Of a DNA stretch of 64,000 nt, positions 17,586-25,248 are shown one piece after another. The stretch's first letter is position 1. Every line of letters starts with the position of its first letter. This stretch comes from Thermoprotei archaeon (GTDB lineage: Archaea > Thermoproteota > Thermoprotei > QMSL01). Location of the stretch: positions 18,800-82,799 of the forward strand of contig QMSP01000007.1 of NCBI GenBank assembly GCA_003650925.1, read 5' to 3'. The notes beneath the pieces are model-generated. The model was not told the DNA's origin and ran no database searches. It saw nothing but the letters and a program-made list of their open reading frames with translations. Both the position numbers and the translations under genes were made by a program.

Positions 17586-18652
17586 GTCCCATAGTGGTCT
17601 TCGTAGGGCCTAAAGGCTCAGGTAAGTCGAGCCTGATAGGCAGGATACTCCTTGAAGCAAACATTGTAAGCAGAGAGGATGAGGAGGAAGCTAGAGCTGT
17701 AGCTAAGCTCCTGAATAGAGATTCTTACTACTCTCTTCTGGTAGATGAGACCCTTTCTGAGAGAAAGCACGGTTTCACCCAAGTCATGAAGCTCATAGGG
17801 CCTATCAAGCTATTCGATAGAAGTATTAGGCTGGTTGATACTCCTGGCGACTTCAAGTACTTTCGTGACATCATGGCTGCTCTATGCATAGCTGATAAGC
17901 TGTTCATCACGCTTCAGCCTGGTGCACGTGATGAAATAGAGCCTTTTCTACATATTGCAAAGGCTCTGGAGGTAGAGGATGTAGTAATAGTCCTCAATAA
18001 GCAAGATCTATCAACTATACCCACCAATGGGCTGCTCCATGACTTGACCATAATACCTGCATCAGCTCTAAAAGGCTTCAACATAGACTGTATATTAGAT
18101 GAAATAGCTAAGGCCAAGTTCAAGAGGAGAAGTACAGAGCCCACTAGAATGCCCATTATCAAGGTCATAGGTGACCTAGGCATTGCCATAGGAGTTATCA
18201 CCCAAGGTAGCATGAGGATCCACGAGCAAGTCCTCATAGCCCCAGAGTATAAGGTAGGCGAGATCGAAGTCATAGAGGTTCATGGTAGGAAAGTAGAGAT
18301 TGCTCATGCTGGATACGATATAGGATTGAGCATGAAGGGTGTTGGAAGGCAGTACATTAAGAGAGGCTATCTAATAGGCGATCTAAAGAAGCCTCCTATA
18401 AGGGCCTCCACTATGAGGTGTAGCCTTCTATGGAGTCGTGAGCTGAGGGAGGGAATGAATGTTATAGTTAATGTTCATGCCTCTCAGGCACAATGCAAGA
18501 TAGCCAGAGTACTTGCAGATATGGTCGAGCTGAAGGTGTTAAGCCCTCCATACCTACCAGTGGATGAAAGACTTCGAGAAACCTCCGTACTTGTGCTCAG
18601 AACGAATAAGAACATAGTAGGAGTGGGTATTTGTGAAGAGGTCAACCCCTAA
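17567..18652 (+). CDS. EF-1A/SelB-like translational GTPase, degenerate
   Basis: A 361-residue paralogue of elongation factor 1A/SelB. The G1 loop is GPKGSGKSS at 14-22 instead of the usual GHVDHGKST, the G2 element is GFT at 69-71, G3 is DTPGD at 91-95 where the catalytic histidine of DTPGH is replaced by aspartate, G4 NKQD is at 144-147 and G5 SAL follows near 164. Two beta-barrel domains follow. The set fits the archaeal SelB-like (aSelBL) group, known for altered GTPase motifs, but identity is inferred. It starts with TTG at 17567 inside hisS, so it is coupled to it. Confidence 0.75.
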   Translation: MLLEELGPIVVFVGPKGSGKSSLIGRILLEANIVSREDEEEARAVAKLLNRDSYYSLLVDETLSERKHGFTQVMKLIGPIKLFDRSIRLVDTPGDFKYFRDIMAALCIADKLFITLQPGARDEIEPFLHIAKALEVEDVVIVLNKQDLSTIPTNGLLHDLTIIPASALKGFNIDCILDEIAKAKFKRRSTEPTRMPIIKVIGDLGIAIGVITQGSMRIHEQVLIAPEYKVGEIEVIEVHGRKVEIAHAGYDIGLSMKGVGRQYIKRGYLIGDLKKPPIRASTMRCSLLWSRELREGMNVIVNVHASQAQCKIARVLADMVELKVLSPPYLPVDERLRETSVLVLRTNKNIVGVGICEEVNP

Positions 18653-19974
18653 GCCAATTCAAGATATCTATCGATCTCCCACTCGGTTATACAGTATCTG
18701 CTCTTCTCCCAGCCTCCATGCGCCTCTATGTAGTCCTCCCACTCCTTCCTCCTCAACTTTATGTACTTCTCCATAAGGCTCCTGCCCAACCCCTCTACAA
18801 GAAGCTCATCTTTGAGAAGCTCCTGTAGTGCCTCCTCCAAGGTCTCTGGAAGACAAGGTAGCCCTTCATGCCTATGATATACGTTGTAGTCGACATGATC
18901 CTCAGGCCTTAGCCCTCTCTCCACACCATCAATTCCAGCCAGCGCTACCGAAGCGAAGGCTAGATATGGGTTAAAGGATGGATCTGGATGTCTGTACTCA
19001 ATCTTAGCCTTTCCCGTTCTATAGACAGGCACTCTTATTAAAGTTGACCTATTTCCATAGCCCCAGGAGATATAGACTGGCGCCTCATGCCCTGGCACAA
19101 GCCTCTTATAGGAGTTAACAGTAGGTGAGACTATCGCTGAAAGAGCACGAGCATGTGACAGAACTCCTGCTATGAAGCTTAAGGCTATGCTAGATAGCCT
19201 ATAGGGACTCCTCCTCTCAAGCATGAATAGGTTCTCTCCATCAATGGAGTGTAGTGATAGATGAAGATGTGCTCCACTTCCATTTATTCCCCAAAACGGC
19301 TTAGGCATGAATGTTGCTATGAGACCCATCTTTTTAGCTACACACTTGGCCGCTAGCTTGAATAATATCACTCTGTCAGCTGTACTTAGAAGATCATCAT
19401 ACATGAAGTCCATCTCATACTGTCCTGGAGCTACCTCGTGATGAAGCTTCTCAAACCTAAACCCTAGGCTCTCAAGCATCTCCATAAGCCTTACCTTGAA
19501 GTGAACTCCTTCGTTTAGAGGCTCATAGTCAAAATATTCCCCTCGATCATAAGGCACTATCTCCTTACCTATTCGCTTTACAAGGAAGAATTCAAGCTCA
19601 ACTCCAACTCCAACCTTGTATCCGAGCTTTTGTATCTTATCCATAACCCCTCTGAGGACGAACCTGGGGTCATGTGGGTGAGGCCTCTCATCCTTGTAGA
19701 CGTGGCAGAACATGAGTGCTGTCCTATCCCACCATGGTGTAATGATGAATGTATCCATATCAGGAATCATGACCAGATCACTATCCTCTATGTCTGCATA
19801 GCCTGGTACTGATGAACCATCAAAACCTACGCCATCCGTCAGGTAATCCTTAAGTGTATACTTTCTCACTATGACACCTTTTGGTCTTCCGAAGACATCA
19901 ACTATTACAAAACGTATGTATTTTATGTTCTTTCGCTCGACTTCCTTTATTATTTCTGTAGGCTCTCTCGGCAT
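18649..19974 (-). CDS. glnA: Glutamine synthetase type I
   Basis: Makes glutamine from glutamate, ammonia and ATP. The 441-residue form has DGVGFDGSSVPGY near 46-58, VGVELEFFL near 119-127, the ATP-binding FMPKPFWGINGSGAHLHLSL near 215-234, and KIEYRHPDPSFNPYLAFA near 311-328. The upstream in-frame GTG at 20037 was set aside: a TATA-like gtttataag at 20016-20024 puts the transcript start near 19995, making ATG 19974 the sensible start and giving the normal family length. No Tyr-adenylylation region could be confirmed. Converges with the GTPase gene (4 nt overlap). Confidence 0.94.
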   Translation of the reverse strand: MPREPTEIIKEVERKNIKYIRFVIVDVFGRPKGVIVRKYTLKDYLTDGVGFDGSSVPGYADIEDSDLVMIPDMDTFIITPWWDRTALMFCHVYKDERPHPHDPRFVLRGVMDKIQKLGYKVGVGVELEFFLVKRIGKEIVPYDRGEYFDYEPLNEGVHFKVRLMEMLESLGFRFEKLHHEVAPGQYEMDFMYDDLLSTADRVILFKLAAKCVAKKMGLIATFMPKPFWGINGSGAHLHLSLHSIDGENLFMLERRSPYRLSSIALSFIAGVLSHARALSAIVSPTVNSYKRLVPGHEAPVYISWGYGNRSTLIRVPVYRTGKAKIEYRHPDPSFNPYLAFASVALAGIDGVERGLRPEDHVDYNVYHRHEGLPCLPETLEEALQELLKDELLVEGLGRSLMEKYIKLRRKEWEDYIEAHGGWEKSRYCITEWEIDRYLELA

Positions 19975-20059
19975 GTAATACCAAGATTCGTAGTGGAACT
20001 TATCCCTTACGCTTATAAACAGTAAAGCTATATTCACTCAGGTCATCAGAGGTGTTGAC

Positions 20060-20368
20060 TTGAACTCGAAGAGGCTGGAGCCTGAGGTGTATGAAGGCAG
20101 GCTGATAAAGGTTCACCTAATGCCTGGATGTATCTTAATAGAGGTCAGGTCATCTGAAGAGGCCTATCATGGATTGAGCATGGAGGCCACAGGCCTTTAT
20201 ATGCTGGAGTATGATGACATATTGAATGTGAAGATAGAGAATGAAGAAGTAGTGCTTTTACTCAGAGATGGATCATCGCTTAGGCTTGAAGTGGACAGGC
20301 CCATAGAGCTATACAGCAGGATAAAGCATATATTGGCTAGTATTGAAACCTTTAGAGGTAGAGGCTAG
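20060..20368 (+). CDS. Hypothetical protein (102 aa)
   Basis: Unrecognised acidic protein with mostly beta-strand pattern (RLIKVHLMPGCILIEVRS, EEVVLLLRDGSSLRLEVD) ending in a helix, possibly a pleckstrin-like or small barrel fold. The TTG start at 20060 is supported by GAGGTG 7 nt upstream. It is divergent from glutamine synthetase and overlaps the following transporter gene by 26 nt. Confidence 0.5.
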   Translation: MNSKRLEPEVYEGRLIKVHLMPGCILIEVRSSEEAYHGLSMEATGLYMLEYDDILNVKIENEEVVLLLRDGSSLRLEVDRPIELYSRIKHILASIETFRGRG

Positions 20369-20957
20369 GAGCTTGCAAGAGGTTAGCAAGCTGGTGGCTG
20401 GGGCCGCTATAATGGGCTCTCTAGCCGTAGTACTCACCTTTGCGGGTCTAGAAATCCCTTATCCTCCACTGCCATACCTCAAGTTCGATCTAGCCGAAAT
20501 ACCCTCAATAGTGGCTCTAGTCATGTATGGTCTAAGATGCTCCTTTCTAGTAGCCTCAATACACTTCCTAACCTTAGCCTCGCTTAAAGGGCTTCTTGGT
20601 CCCTTCATGAAGTTCCTTGCAGTGATTTCCACCATAATCGGCTTCTATGTTGGAGAAAGGGCCTTGGGCTCCTTAGCACCTAAGGCACTCGTACTCCTTA
20701 GCATGCTCATAGCCATGATTGTAAGAACTCTTGTCATGACAGTTGCAAACTATGTGCTCCTCATATGGGTGAGTCCAGGATATCTCACGTTTGCCATGGA
20801 ATGTCTTTCAAATGTCCTAGGCCTGAACATACAAGGCGAGGTTCATGGCCTGATCTTAGTTCTTCTATTCACAGGCATATACAATGCTATCCACACAATA
20901 ATGAGCATAGTACCTGTACTTCCTCTCATGAGGATCCTAAGGAGAGTTAGGCTGTAA
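20343..20957 (+). CDS. ECF transporter S component, RibU-like
   Basis: A 204-residue membrane protein with about six helices. LPYLKFDLAEIPSIVALVM near residues 42-60, followed by a glycine-rich turn, matches the substrate-binding segment of energy-coupling factor S components, in particular the riboflavin group (KxDxSxIP-like pattern). S components bind a vitamin and work with a separate ATPase/T-component module; none is encoded in this window, so it must share one from elsewhere. Riboflavin is the best guess, not proven. TTG/ATT ambiguity at the start: the frame opens at the TTG at 20343 within the upstream gene. Confidence 0.7.
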   Translation: MKPLEVEARSLQEVSKLVAGAAIMGSLAVVLTFAGLEIPYPPLPYLKFDLAEIPSIVALVMYGLRCSFLVASIHFLTLASLKGLLGPFMKFLAVISTIIGFYVGERALGSLAPKALVLLSMLIAMIVRTLVMTVANYVLLIWVSPGYLTFAMECLSNVLGLNIQGEVHGLILVLLFTGIYNAIHTIMSIVPVLPLMRILRRVRL

Positions 20958-20967
20958 AAGAGGCTGA

Positions 20968-21032
20968 GGAGGTCAGATACGCCCGAGCTCGATCACTACC
21001 TCTCTCACCGTGGGTTCGCCTCATCATCCTCA
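20968..21032 (-). ncRNA. C/D-box guide sRNA
   Basis: On the minus strand, in order: C box ATGATGA (21021-21027), a 12-nt guide GGCGAACCCACG (21009-21020), D' box GTGA (21005-21008), a C'-like GTGATCGA (20989-20996), a guide GCTCGGGCGTAT (20977-20988) and D box CTGA (20973-20976). Spacings are those of archaeal 2'-O-methylation guides. The D' and C' boxes are degenerate. A weak TATA-like ccttttgta lies at about 21050-21058. The guides would pair with targets CGUGGGUUCGCC and AUACGCCCGAGC, presumably in rRNA or tRNA. Confidence 0.75.
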
Positions 21033-21128
21033 CTTGATCTTAGCGGTAGTAGTACAAAAGGTTTCACTAGGGCTAAAATTCAAAGTCTATATCCAAAATC
21101 TATCTAACTTTGATATAGGTGCCTTGGA

Positions 21129-22346
21129 TTGCTAGCCGAAAGCCTTGAAGTAATCATAAGACAGCAAGATGAGATAATTCCCTGTACCATTGGTGATCTA
21201 GAGCACCTACTCAATAGAGGAGATATAGAAGTATTGACTGGCTCAGGCTATTCTAAGCTCATAAGGCTAAAAAAGTGCCTTCAAGACCACTACATCGAAG
21301 TGCTTCTGGAGAATGGCATCAGAATACGAGGCTCAGATTCACTAGCAGTTGAAACACTTGAGGGTCCAGTCAGCATAGGTAATCTTAGAAGAGGAGACAT
21401 GCTTCTCCTCAAGATCCCTCACATGACAGGTGACTTCAAAGCGTTAAATCTCCTCATGGTCATTGATAAAATCCCTCCTTGGCTTACTAGATACTTGTAT
21501 GTGGATGGACTTTCATCTACCTTGGATAAAGCGCTTAAGGTCATGAATTGGAGGAGCATAGCTCTCCTCCTAGGAATGAGGATCTCTAGGACTACATATG
21601 AGTGGTTAACTAGCGGCTATCTTCCTCTAGCCATGTTCAAAGGTCTTTTGTCAGAGTTAGGAGTTGAGGTTGACAGTCTTGAGGAACTAACTCTTAAACT
21701 AAGAAGAGGTAGAACTCAGATACCTCTATTAATAAAGCCTGATGACGACTACATGAGGCTGATATCATACTATGTAAACTGTGGAGCCTACTCTGAACTA
21801 CAGCTGGATAAAGGTAAACTCACCTTTATTGTACACGATAGAGAGTCCCTCGATAGGATAATAGATACCATGGACTCCCTCAGAGTATCTCATCGCATAG
21901 TGAGGATGCCCAAGGGCAGATTTAGAGTTAAGCTGAACAACAAGACCCTCTACATATTGTTCAGGTGGATTCTTAGGATACCTCTGGTTCCTACTAGGAG
22001 AAGGATACTACATCCGCCTCTCTCAAGCCTCTCCGAGAGAGCACTAGCTCGCATAATGAATCAGATCCTGGAAGTAAATGGCCTAGTCACATCTAGGATA
22101 GGTAGTGAGCAAGTCTTTGAAGTAAGAGCAAAGGGTATGGCCCTTGACATCATGAGACTGAAGTGGTATGAAGGAATTAAGACTAGGCTATCTAAGCTTG
22201 ATGGCCGCATGATATTGAATATACTGCCTGAGAAGGAGGATTTCCTATTGACCGTGGAGAATGTAAGGGTTGTCAAGGATAAGAGCATTTTGCTTTATGA
22301 GCTGCTGGTTGACTCCTCTGAAGGCGTACTAGCGGTCGACATCTGA
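21129..22346 (+). CDS. Stand-alone degenerate intein-like Hint/LAGLIDADG protein
   Basis: A 405-residue protein laid out like a large intein without a host protein. Residues 1-95 resemble the N-terminal Hint splicing domain: PCTIGDL at 18-24, ENGIRIRGSDSLAV at 61-74 and LRRGDMLLL at 86-94. The middle (about 130-190) looks helix-turn-helix-like. Two LAGLIDADG-like helices follow, RLISYYVNCGA at 210-220 and LARIMNQILEVNG at 306-318, but the catalytic acids are Cys218 and Asn317. The end YELLVDSSEGVLAVD resembles the intein C-terminal strand without the final His-Asn. Splicing and cutting are therefore probably lost; a DNA-binding role is possible. It overlaps the convergent coiled-coil gene by 52 nt. 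Confidence 0.65.
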   Translation: MLAESLEVIIRQQDEIIPCTIGDLEHLLNRGDIEVLTGSGYSKLIRLKKCLQDHYIEVLLENGIRIRGSDSLAVETLEGPVSIGNLRRGDMLLLKIPHMTGDFKALNLLMVIDKIPPWLTRYLYVDGLSSTLDKALKVMNWRSIALLLGMRISRTTYEWLTSGYLPLAMFKGLLSELGVEVDSLEELTLKLRRGRTQIPLLIKPDDDYMRLISYYVNCGAYSELQLDKGKLTFIVHDRESLDRIIDTMDSLRVSHRIVRMPKGRFRVKLNNKTLYILFRWILRIPLVPTRRRILHPPLSSLSERALARIMNQILEVNGLVTSRIGSEQVFEVRAKGMALDIMRLKWYEGIKTRLSKLDGRMILNILPEKEDFLLTVENVRVVKDKSILLYELLVDSSEGVLAVDI

Positions 22347-22852
22347 ACTTCCTCGCCTAGCGCTCTTAGCTGCTCCTCAAGCTCCTGTCTAAGCTTCTCA
22401 TAGACCTCTTCGCTTACCTTACCCTCCTCCTTAAGTTTTTCAAGCTTAGCTAATCTCTCCTTTATTTCCTTCACTGTGGTGCTGACAAAGGGTAGTTTTG
22501 CCTGGAGAGCGTGTCTCATGTAATTCTTATCCAGTTCTTCCAACCTGCTCTTGATGTTGTTGAGTATTCTCTCAACCTCAGATATCTTATTCTTCAAGTC
22601 CTCAACCATTTCAGTAAGCTCCTTCTCCTCTATGAGCCCTATGTTATGCCTTATGGCAAGCTCTTTTATCTCATCATTGTACTTCTCCACTAAGCCTGTG
22701 TATTCTGAGATCTTCCTCATGACCTTTGTCCTATCTGAGATCCATGAATTTAAGGATCTTCTGACGGCCTCCTGATATTCCCTCCACATCCTTTCAAGAC
22801 GTTGTATCTCAGCTTCATACCTATTTAGAAGGACTTCAAGCTCTTCACTCAA
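22295..22852 (-). CDS. Coiled-coil protein with SHOCT-like C-terminal segment
   Basis: A 185-residue, highly charged protein, almost all heptad-like helix from residue 3 to 170, with a Ser/Thr-rich tail. The stretch KLEKLKEEGKVSEEVYEKL near 138-156 resembles the short SHOCT-type oligomerisation helix. The upstream neighbour (22861-23562) has the same layout, including WREYQEAV/WHKYRQEL and the same KLEELYKAGKIEKEVYEKL segment, so the two are tandem paralogues, 8 nt apart and surely co-transcribed. A structural or division role (a CdvA-like coiled coil) was considered but the PRC-barrel is absent. Confidence 0.65.
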   Translation of the reverse strand: MSEELEVLLNRYEAEIQRLERMWREYQEAVRRSLNSWISDRTKVMRKISEYTGLVEKYNDEIKELAIRHNIGLIEEKELTEMVEDLKNKISEVERILNNIKSRLEELDKNYMRHALQAKLPFVSTTVKEIKERLAKLEKLKEEGKVSEEVYEKLRQELEEQLRALGEEVQMSTASTPSEESTSSS

Positions 22853-22860
22853 GCTCTCAC

Positions 22861-23562
22861 CTAGCCCATTATTATGGCATAGTCTTCCTCAAGCTCCTTC
22901 TTGAGCTTCTCATATACCTCTTTCTCTATCTTACCTGCCTTGTACAGCTCCTCTAGTTTAAGAAGGCCGAGCTTTATCTTGCTGGGAGATGGTCTAGCGA
23001 AGGAGGGCCTAACTCTTCTATAATGAGGTTCAAGCATGGTATCTATTCGCCTTATGATATTATCAAGCTCATCTCTATCCTTCCTAAGCTCCTCAAGTGT
23101 TCTATTCAGATCATCAATTAGCCTTTCATAGATATCACCATCGATCATGCCCAGCTCTCTCCTGGCCTCAACTTCATTGAGCTCAGTCTCATAATCCTTT
23201 ATAACTCTATTCATGCTGGACAGCTTGCGCAAAAGCTCCTGTCTATACTTGTGCCATTCCTCTATGACCTTTATCGCCTCCTTCTCATATCTCCTCCACA
23301 TATTGTCCAGGCTACTTATCCAGTTTTCTATCTCCTCTACCCTCGTATAGGGCTTCTCCTCTTTAACCACCACTTCCTCCTTCTCCTCTACCTCCTCCTT
23401 TACCTCCTCCTCTTTTCTCTCTTCCACGATCTCCAGTTTGAAGTAGGGGCACTCACTATATGTCGCAAGACAGGGAGCTATGAACGGATTCACATCAGAG
23501 CCAGTCTTTAGGCACTCATAGCTACCATCAGTTCTTGACCTTAAGTAGGGGCACACGCTCAT
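22861..23562 (-). CDS. Cysteine-rich N-terminus plus coiled-coil protein
   Basis: A 233-residue protein. The first 42 residues hold four or five cysteines (SVCPYLR, YECLKTG, IAPCLATYSECPYF) that could bind zinc or an Fe-S cluster; then a glutamate/lysine/valine-rich linker (about 45-75), a long coiled coil (80-190) and a SHOCT-like segment GLLKLEELYKAGKIEKEVYE near 203-222. It is the first gene of a two-gene unit with its paralogue. A TATA-like cttaaataag at about 23595-23604 (minus) sits upstream. Function unknown; a scaffold or filament role is only an idea. Confidence 0.65.
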   Translation of the reverse strand: MSVCPYLRSRTDGSYECLKTGSDVNPFIAPCLATYSECPYFKLEIVEERKEEEVKEEVEEKEEVVVKEEKPYTRVEEIENWISSLDNMWRRYEKEAIKVIEEWHKYRQELLRKLSSMNRVIKDYETELNEVEARRELGMIDGDIYERLIDDLNRTLEELRKDRDELDNIIRRIDTMLEPHYRRVRPSFARPSPSKIKLGLLKLEELYKAGKIEKEVYEKLKKELEEDYAIIMG

Positions 23563-23679
23563 CTAGTACACCATCATTCACTTATGTCTGAGTTTCTTAT
23601 TTAAGCCTAGTCTCTCAGCTCACCTTAGACATTGAGGAAAACGCTATCTTCTCTTGGATAATCCTATTCAATTCACGAC

Positions 23680-24135
23680 CTAGATGCCTGCAAAGTCTCT
23701 CCAGTTAGCTACTATCCTCGATACTATTAACTTCACAGGATATCCTGAACCTACGCCCTTACAGAGAAGGTCTATGTACACGTAGAGCTTAAGGCCATCC
23801 TCACAAAGGTACTCGGCTTTTCTCTCAGATACTCCTGGAAGAGGCTTCAATCTTATGTAGAAGGGGTACATCCTACAAACATGTGGTCTCTCAGGATATA
23901 TAGTGCAATAAGCTACTCCATTGTTCCACTCTAGAAATATGCAATCACCATTTGGCTTACAAGCCAATACTAATTTATGATCCTTCTTAATCACTACTGG
24001 TCCATACTTCCTCATCAAGTTCATAGCTTCACCAAGAGTGAGTGGAACAAGATATTCTCTACAACATCTACCACATCTAATGCAACGCCAGTACTCGACT
24101 TCACGCCAGGGAACATAGTTGTGCCCTTTCCCCAT
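23680..24135 (-). CDS. YkgJ-type zinc/iron-chelating cysteine-cluster protein
   Basis: A 151-residue protein with WRCIRCGRCCREY near residues 13-25, ACKPNGDCIFLE near 58-69 and YCTIYPERPHVCRMYPF near 75-92, the arrangement of the CxxCxxCC family (YkgJ/Fe-S oxidoreductase-like) that binds zinc or iron. No catalytic partner is adjacent. It follows, 37 nt downstream, a zinc-ribbon gene with which it likely forms one transcript from the divergent promoter at 24359-24495. Confidence 0.8.
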   Translation of the reverse strand: MGKGHNYVPWREVEYWRCIRCGRCCREYLVPLTLGEAMNLMRKYGPVVIKKDHKLVLACKPNGDCIFLEWNNGVAYCTIYPERPHVCRMYPFYIRLKPLPGVSERKAEYLCEDGLKLYVYIDLLCKGVGSGYPVKLIVSRIVANWRDFAGI

Positions 24136-24172
24136 CTCCCCCTCCGCCTCCAGTGCTGAAGCAGTTGATCGC

Positions 24173-24358
24173 CTACATGAGTGCTCCTTTGCCAGGAGTT
24201 AACTTAAACTCATAGCCACATCTAGGGCATTTAACGTAGTCACAGCCTGACACTGAAAGAGGACATCCACTACAGGCCATGGTCCTGGCATACGATAGGC
24301 TGAATTGATATCCACAGTTAGGACACCTGATGATCCTTCCTCCTATGCGAAACTTCAA
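24173..24358 (-). CDS. Zinc-ribbon protein (61 aa)
   Basis: A 61-residue protein with four cysteine pairs: CPNC near 12-15, CSGCP near 29-33, SGCDYVKCPRC covering 37-46. This suggests two zinc sites or one Fe-S plus one zinc site. Similar small proteins occur near Fe2+ transport genes in archaea, but no feoA or feoB is here. A TATA box gatata at 24403-24408 (minus) with an inverted-repeat half site on its flank lies upstream, shared with the divergent radical SAM gene. Confidence 0.65.
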   Translation of the reverse strand: MKFRIGGRIIRCPNCGYQFSLSYARTMACSGCPLSVSGCDYVKCPRCGYEFKLTPGKGALM

Positions 24359-24402
24359 GCTATCACCCAGCTATGCACCTAAATGTCAGAGACTTCCATA
24401 GA

Positions 24403-24463
24403 GATATAACACTATCGTCTTAATTAAGCCGTACGCTCAAGAGGGCAGATAGTGTGTTTATAT
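24403..24463. promoter_or_regulatory. Divergent promoters with paired inverted operator sites
   Basis: The 137-nt gap between the zinc-ribbon gene (minus) and the radical SAM gene (plus) has a TATA for each direction, gatata at 24403-24408 and gtttatatc at 24456-24464. Each TATA is flanked on its inner side by one arm of a perfect 8-bp inverted repeat, ACACTATC (24409-24416) and GATAGTGT (24448-24455). Both TATA boxes sit about 26 nt before a plausible transcript start. The symmetry suggests one regulator controls both genes. Confidence 0.5.
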
Positions 24464-24495
24464 CACTCCTAAGCTCTTTATAGAATAGGATTGTC

Positions 24496-25248
24496 ATGTC
24501 TAGGCTCTTTGACCCGCTTAGGAAGGCTAGAGAAGTGGAGAGCATAGTTACTAGGCAAGGTGAGGAAGGGCAGGAAAGGAAGTATTACAGATTTCGAGGT
24601 GGAAGCTGGTATGGGGGAATAGCTACTGCTGACTGCGTAGGATGCTGTCTTCGTTGTGTATTCTGTTGGAGCTATTATCCTCGTGAGCATCCTGATACAT
24701 GCGGCACATTCTACAGTCCAAGTGAAGTGGCGCGGAGATTGTTGGCTATAGCCAAGAGAAGAGGGTACAATAAGGTTAGAATAAGCGGGTCAGAGCCCAC
24801 CATAGGGAAGGAGCATCTACTTAAAGTTTTTGAGTATGTCAGTGTAGAGAAAGTGCTCTTCATCCTAGAGACCAATGGTATTCTAATAGGCTATGATAGA
24901 GACTATGCAAGGGCATTGTCCAGATTCGATAATATACATGTCAGAGTATCGATCAAGGGATGTACTCCTGATGAGTTTAGTCGCCTAACTGGTGCTGTCC
25001 CTGAGGCATTTGAGCTTCAGCTCAAAGCCCTTGAGAATTTATTGGATGCTGGGGTTTCATGTCATCCAGCTGTCATGCTAAGTTTTAGCGATAGAGACAG
25101 CATAGCCTATCTGGTTCAAAAGTTGAGCGAGATAGAGCCCACCTTAGTGAACAATATTGAGGAGGAGTACGTCATTCTCTATCCTCATGTTGCTCGTAGG
25201 CTGAAACAGGCTGGGATATGGCCTAGAACTTATTGCAGTCTTAGGTGA
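24496..25248 (+). CDS. Radical SAM protein
   Basis: A 250-residue enzyme of the radical SAM superfamily. The cluster motif appears as CCLRCVFCW near residues 50-58 (CX3CX2C counted on the first, fourth-spaced and last cysteines), followed by the SAM-binding VRISGSEPT near 95-103 in place of GGEP and FILETNG near 121-127. It resembles pyruvate formate-lyase-activating-type archaeal proteins that modify unknown targets. The extra cysteines around the motif may be chance. Translation starts at ATG 24496 about 11 nt after the predicted transcript start, and the 3' end overlaps the next gene by 4 nt. Confidence 0.82.
   Translation: MSRLFDPLRKAREVESIVTRQGEEGQERKYYRFRGGSWYGGIATADCVGCCLRCVFCWSYYPREHPDTCGTFYSPSEVARRLLAIAKRRGYNKVRISGSEPTIGKEHLLKVFEYVSVEKVLFILETNGILIGYDRDYARALSRFDNIHVRVSIKGCTPDEFSRLTGAVPEAFELQLKALENLLDAGVSCHPAVMLSFSDRDSIAYLVQKLSEIEPTLVNNIEEEYVILYPHVARRLKQAGIWPRTYCSLR

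Noticed and set aside
21009-21020. T-loop-like GGGTTCG suggesting a tRNA
   Set aside because: No cloverleaf can be formed, and the segment is a guide between C and D' boxes.
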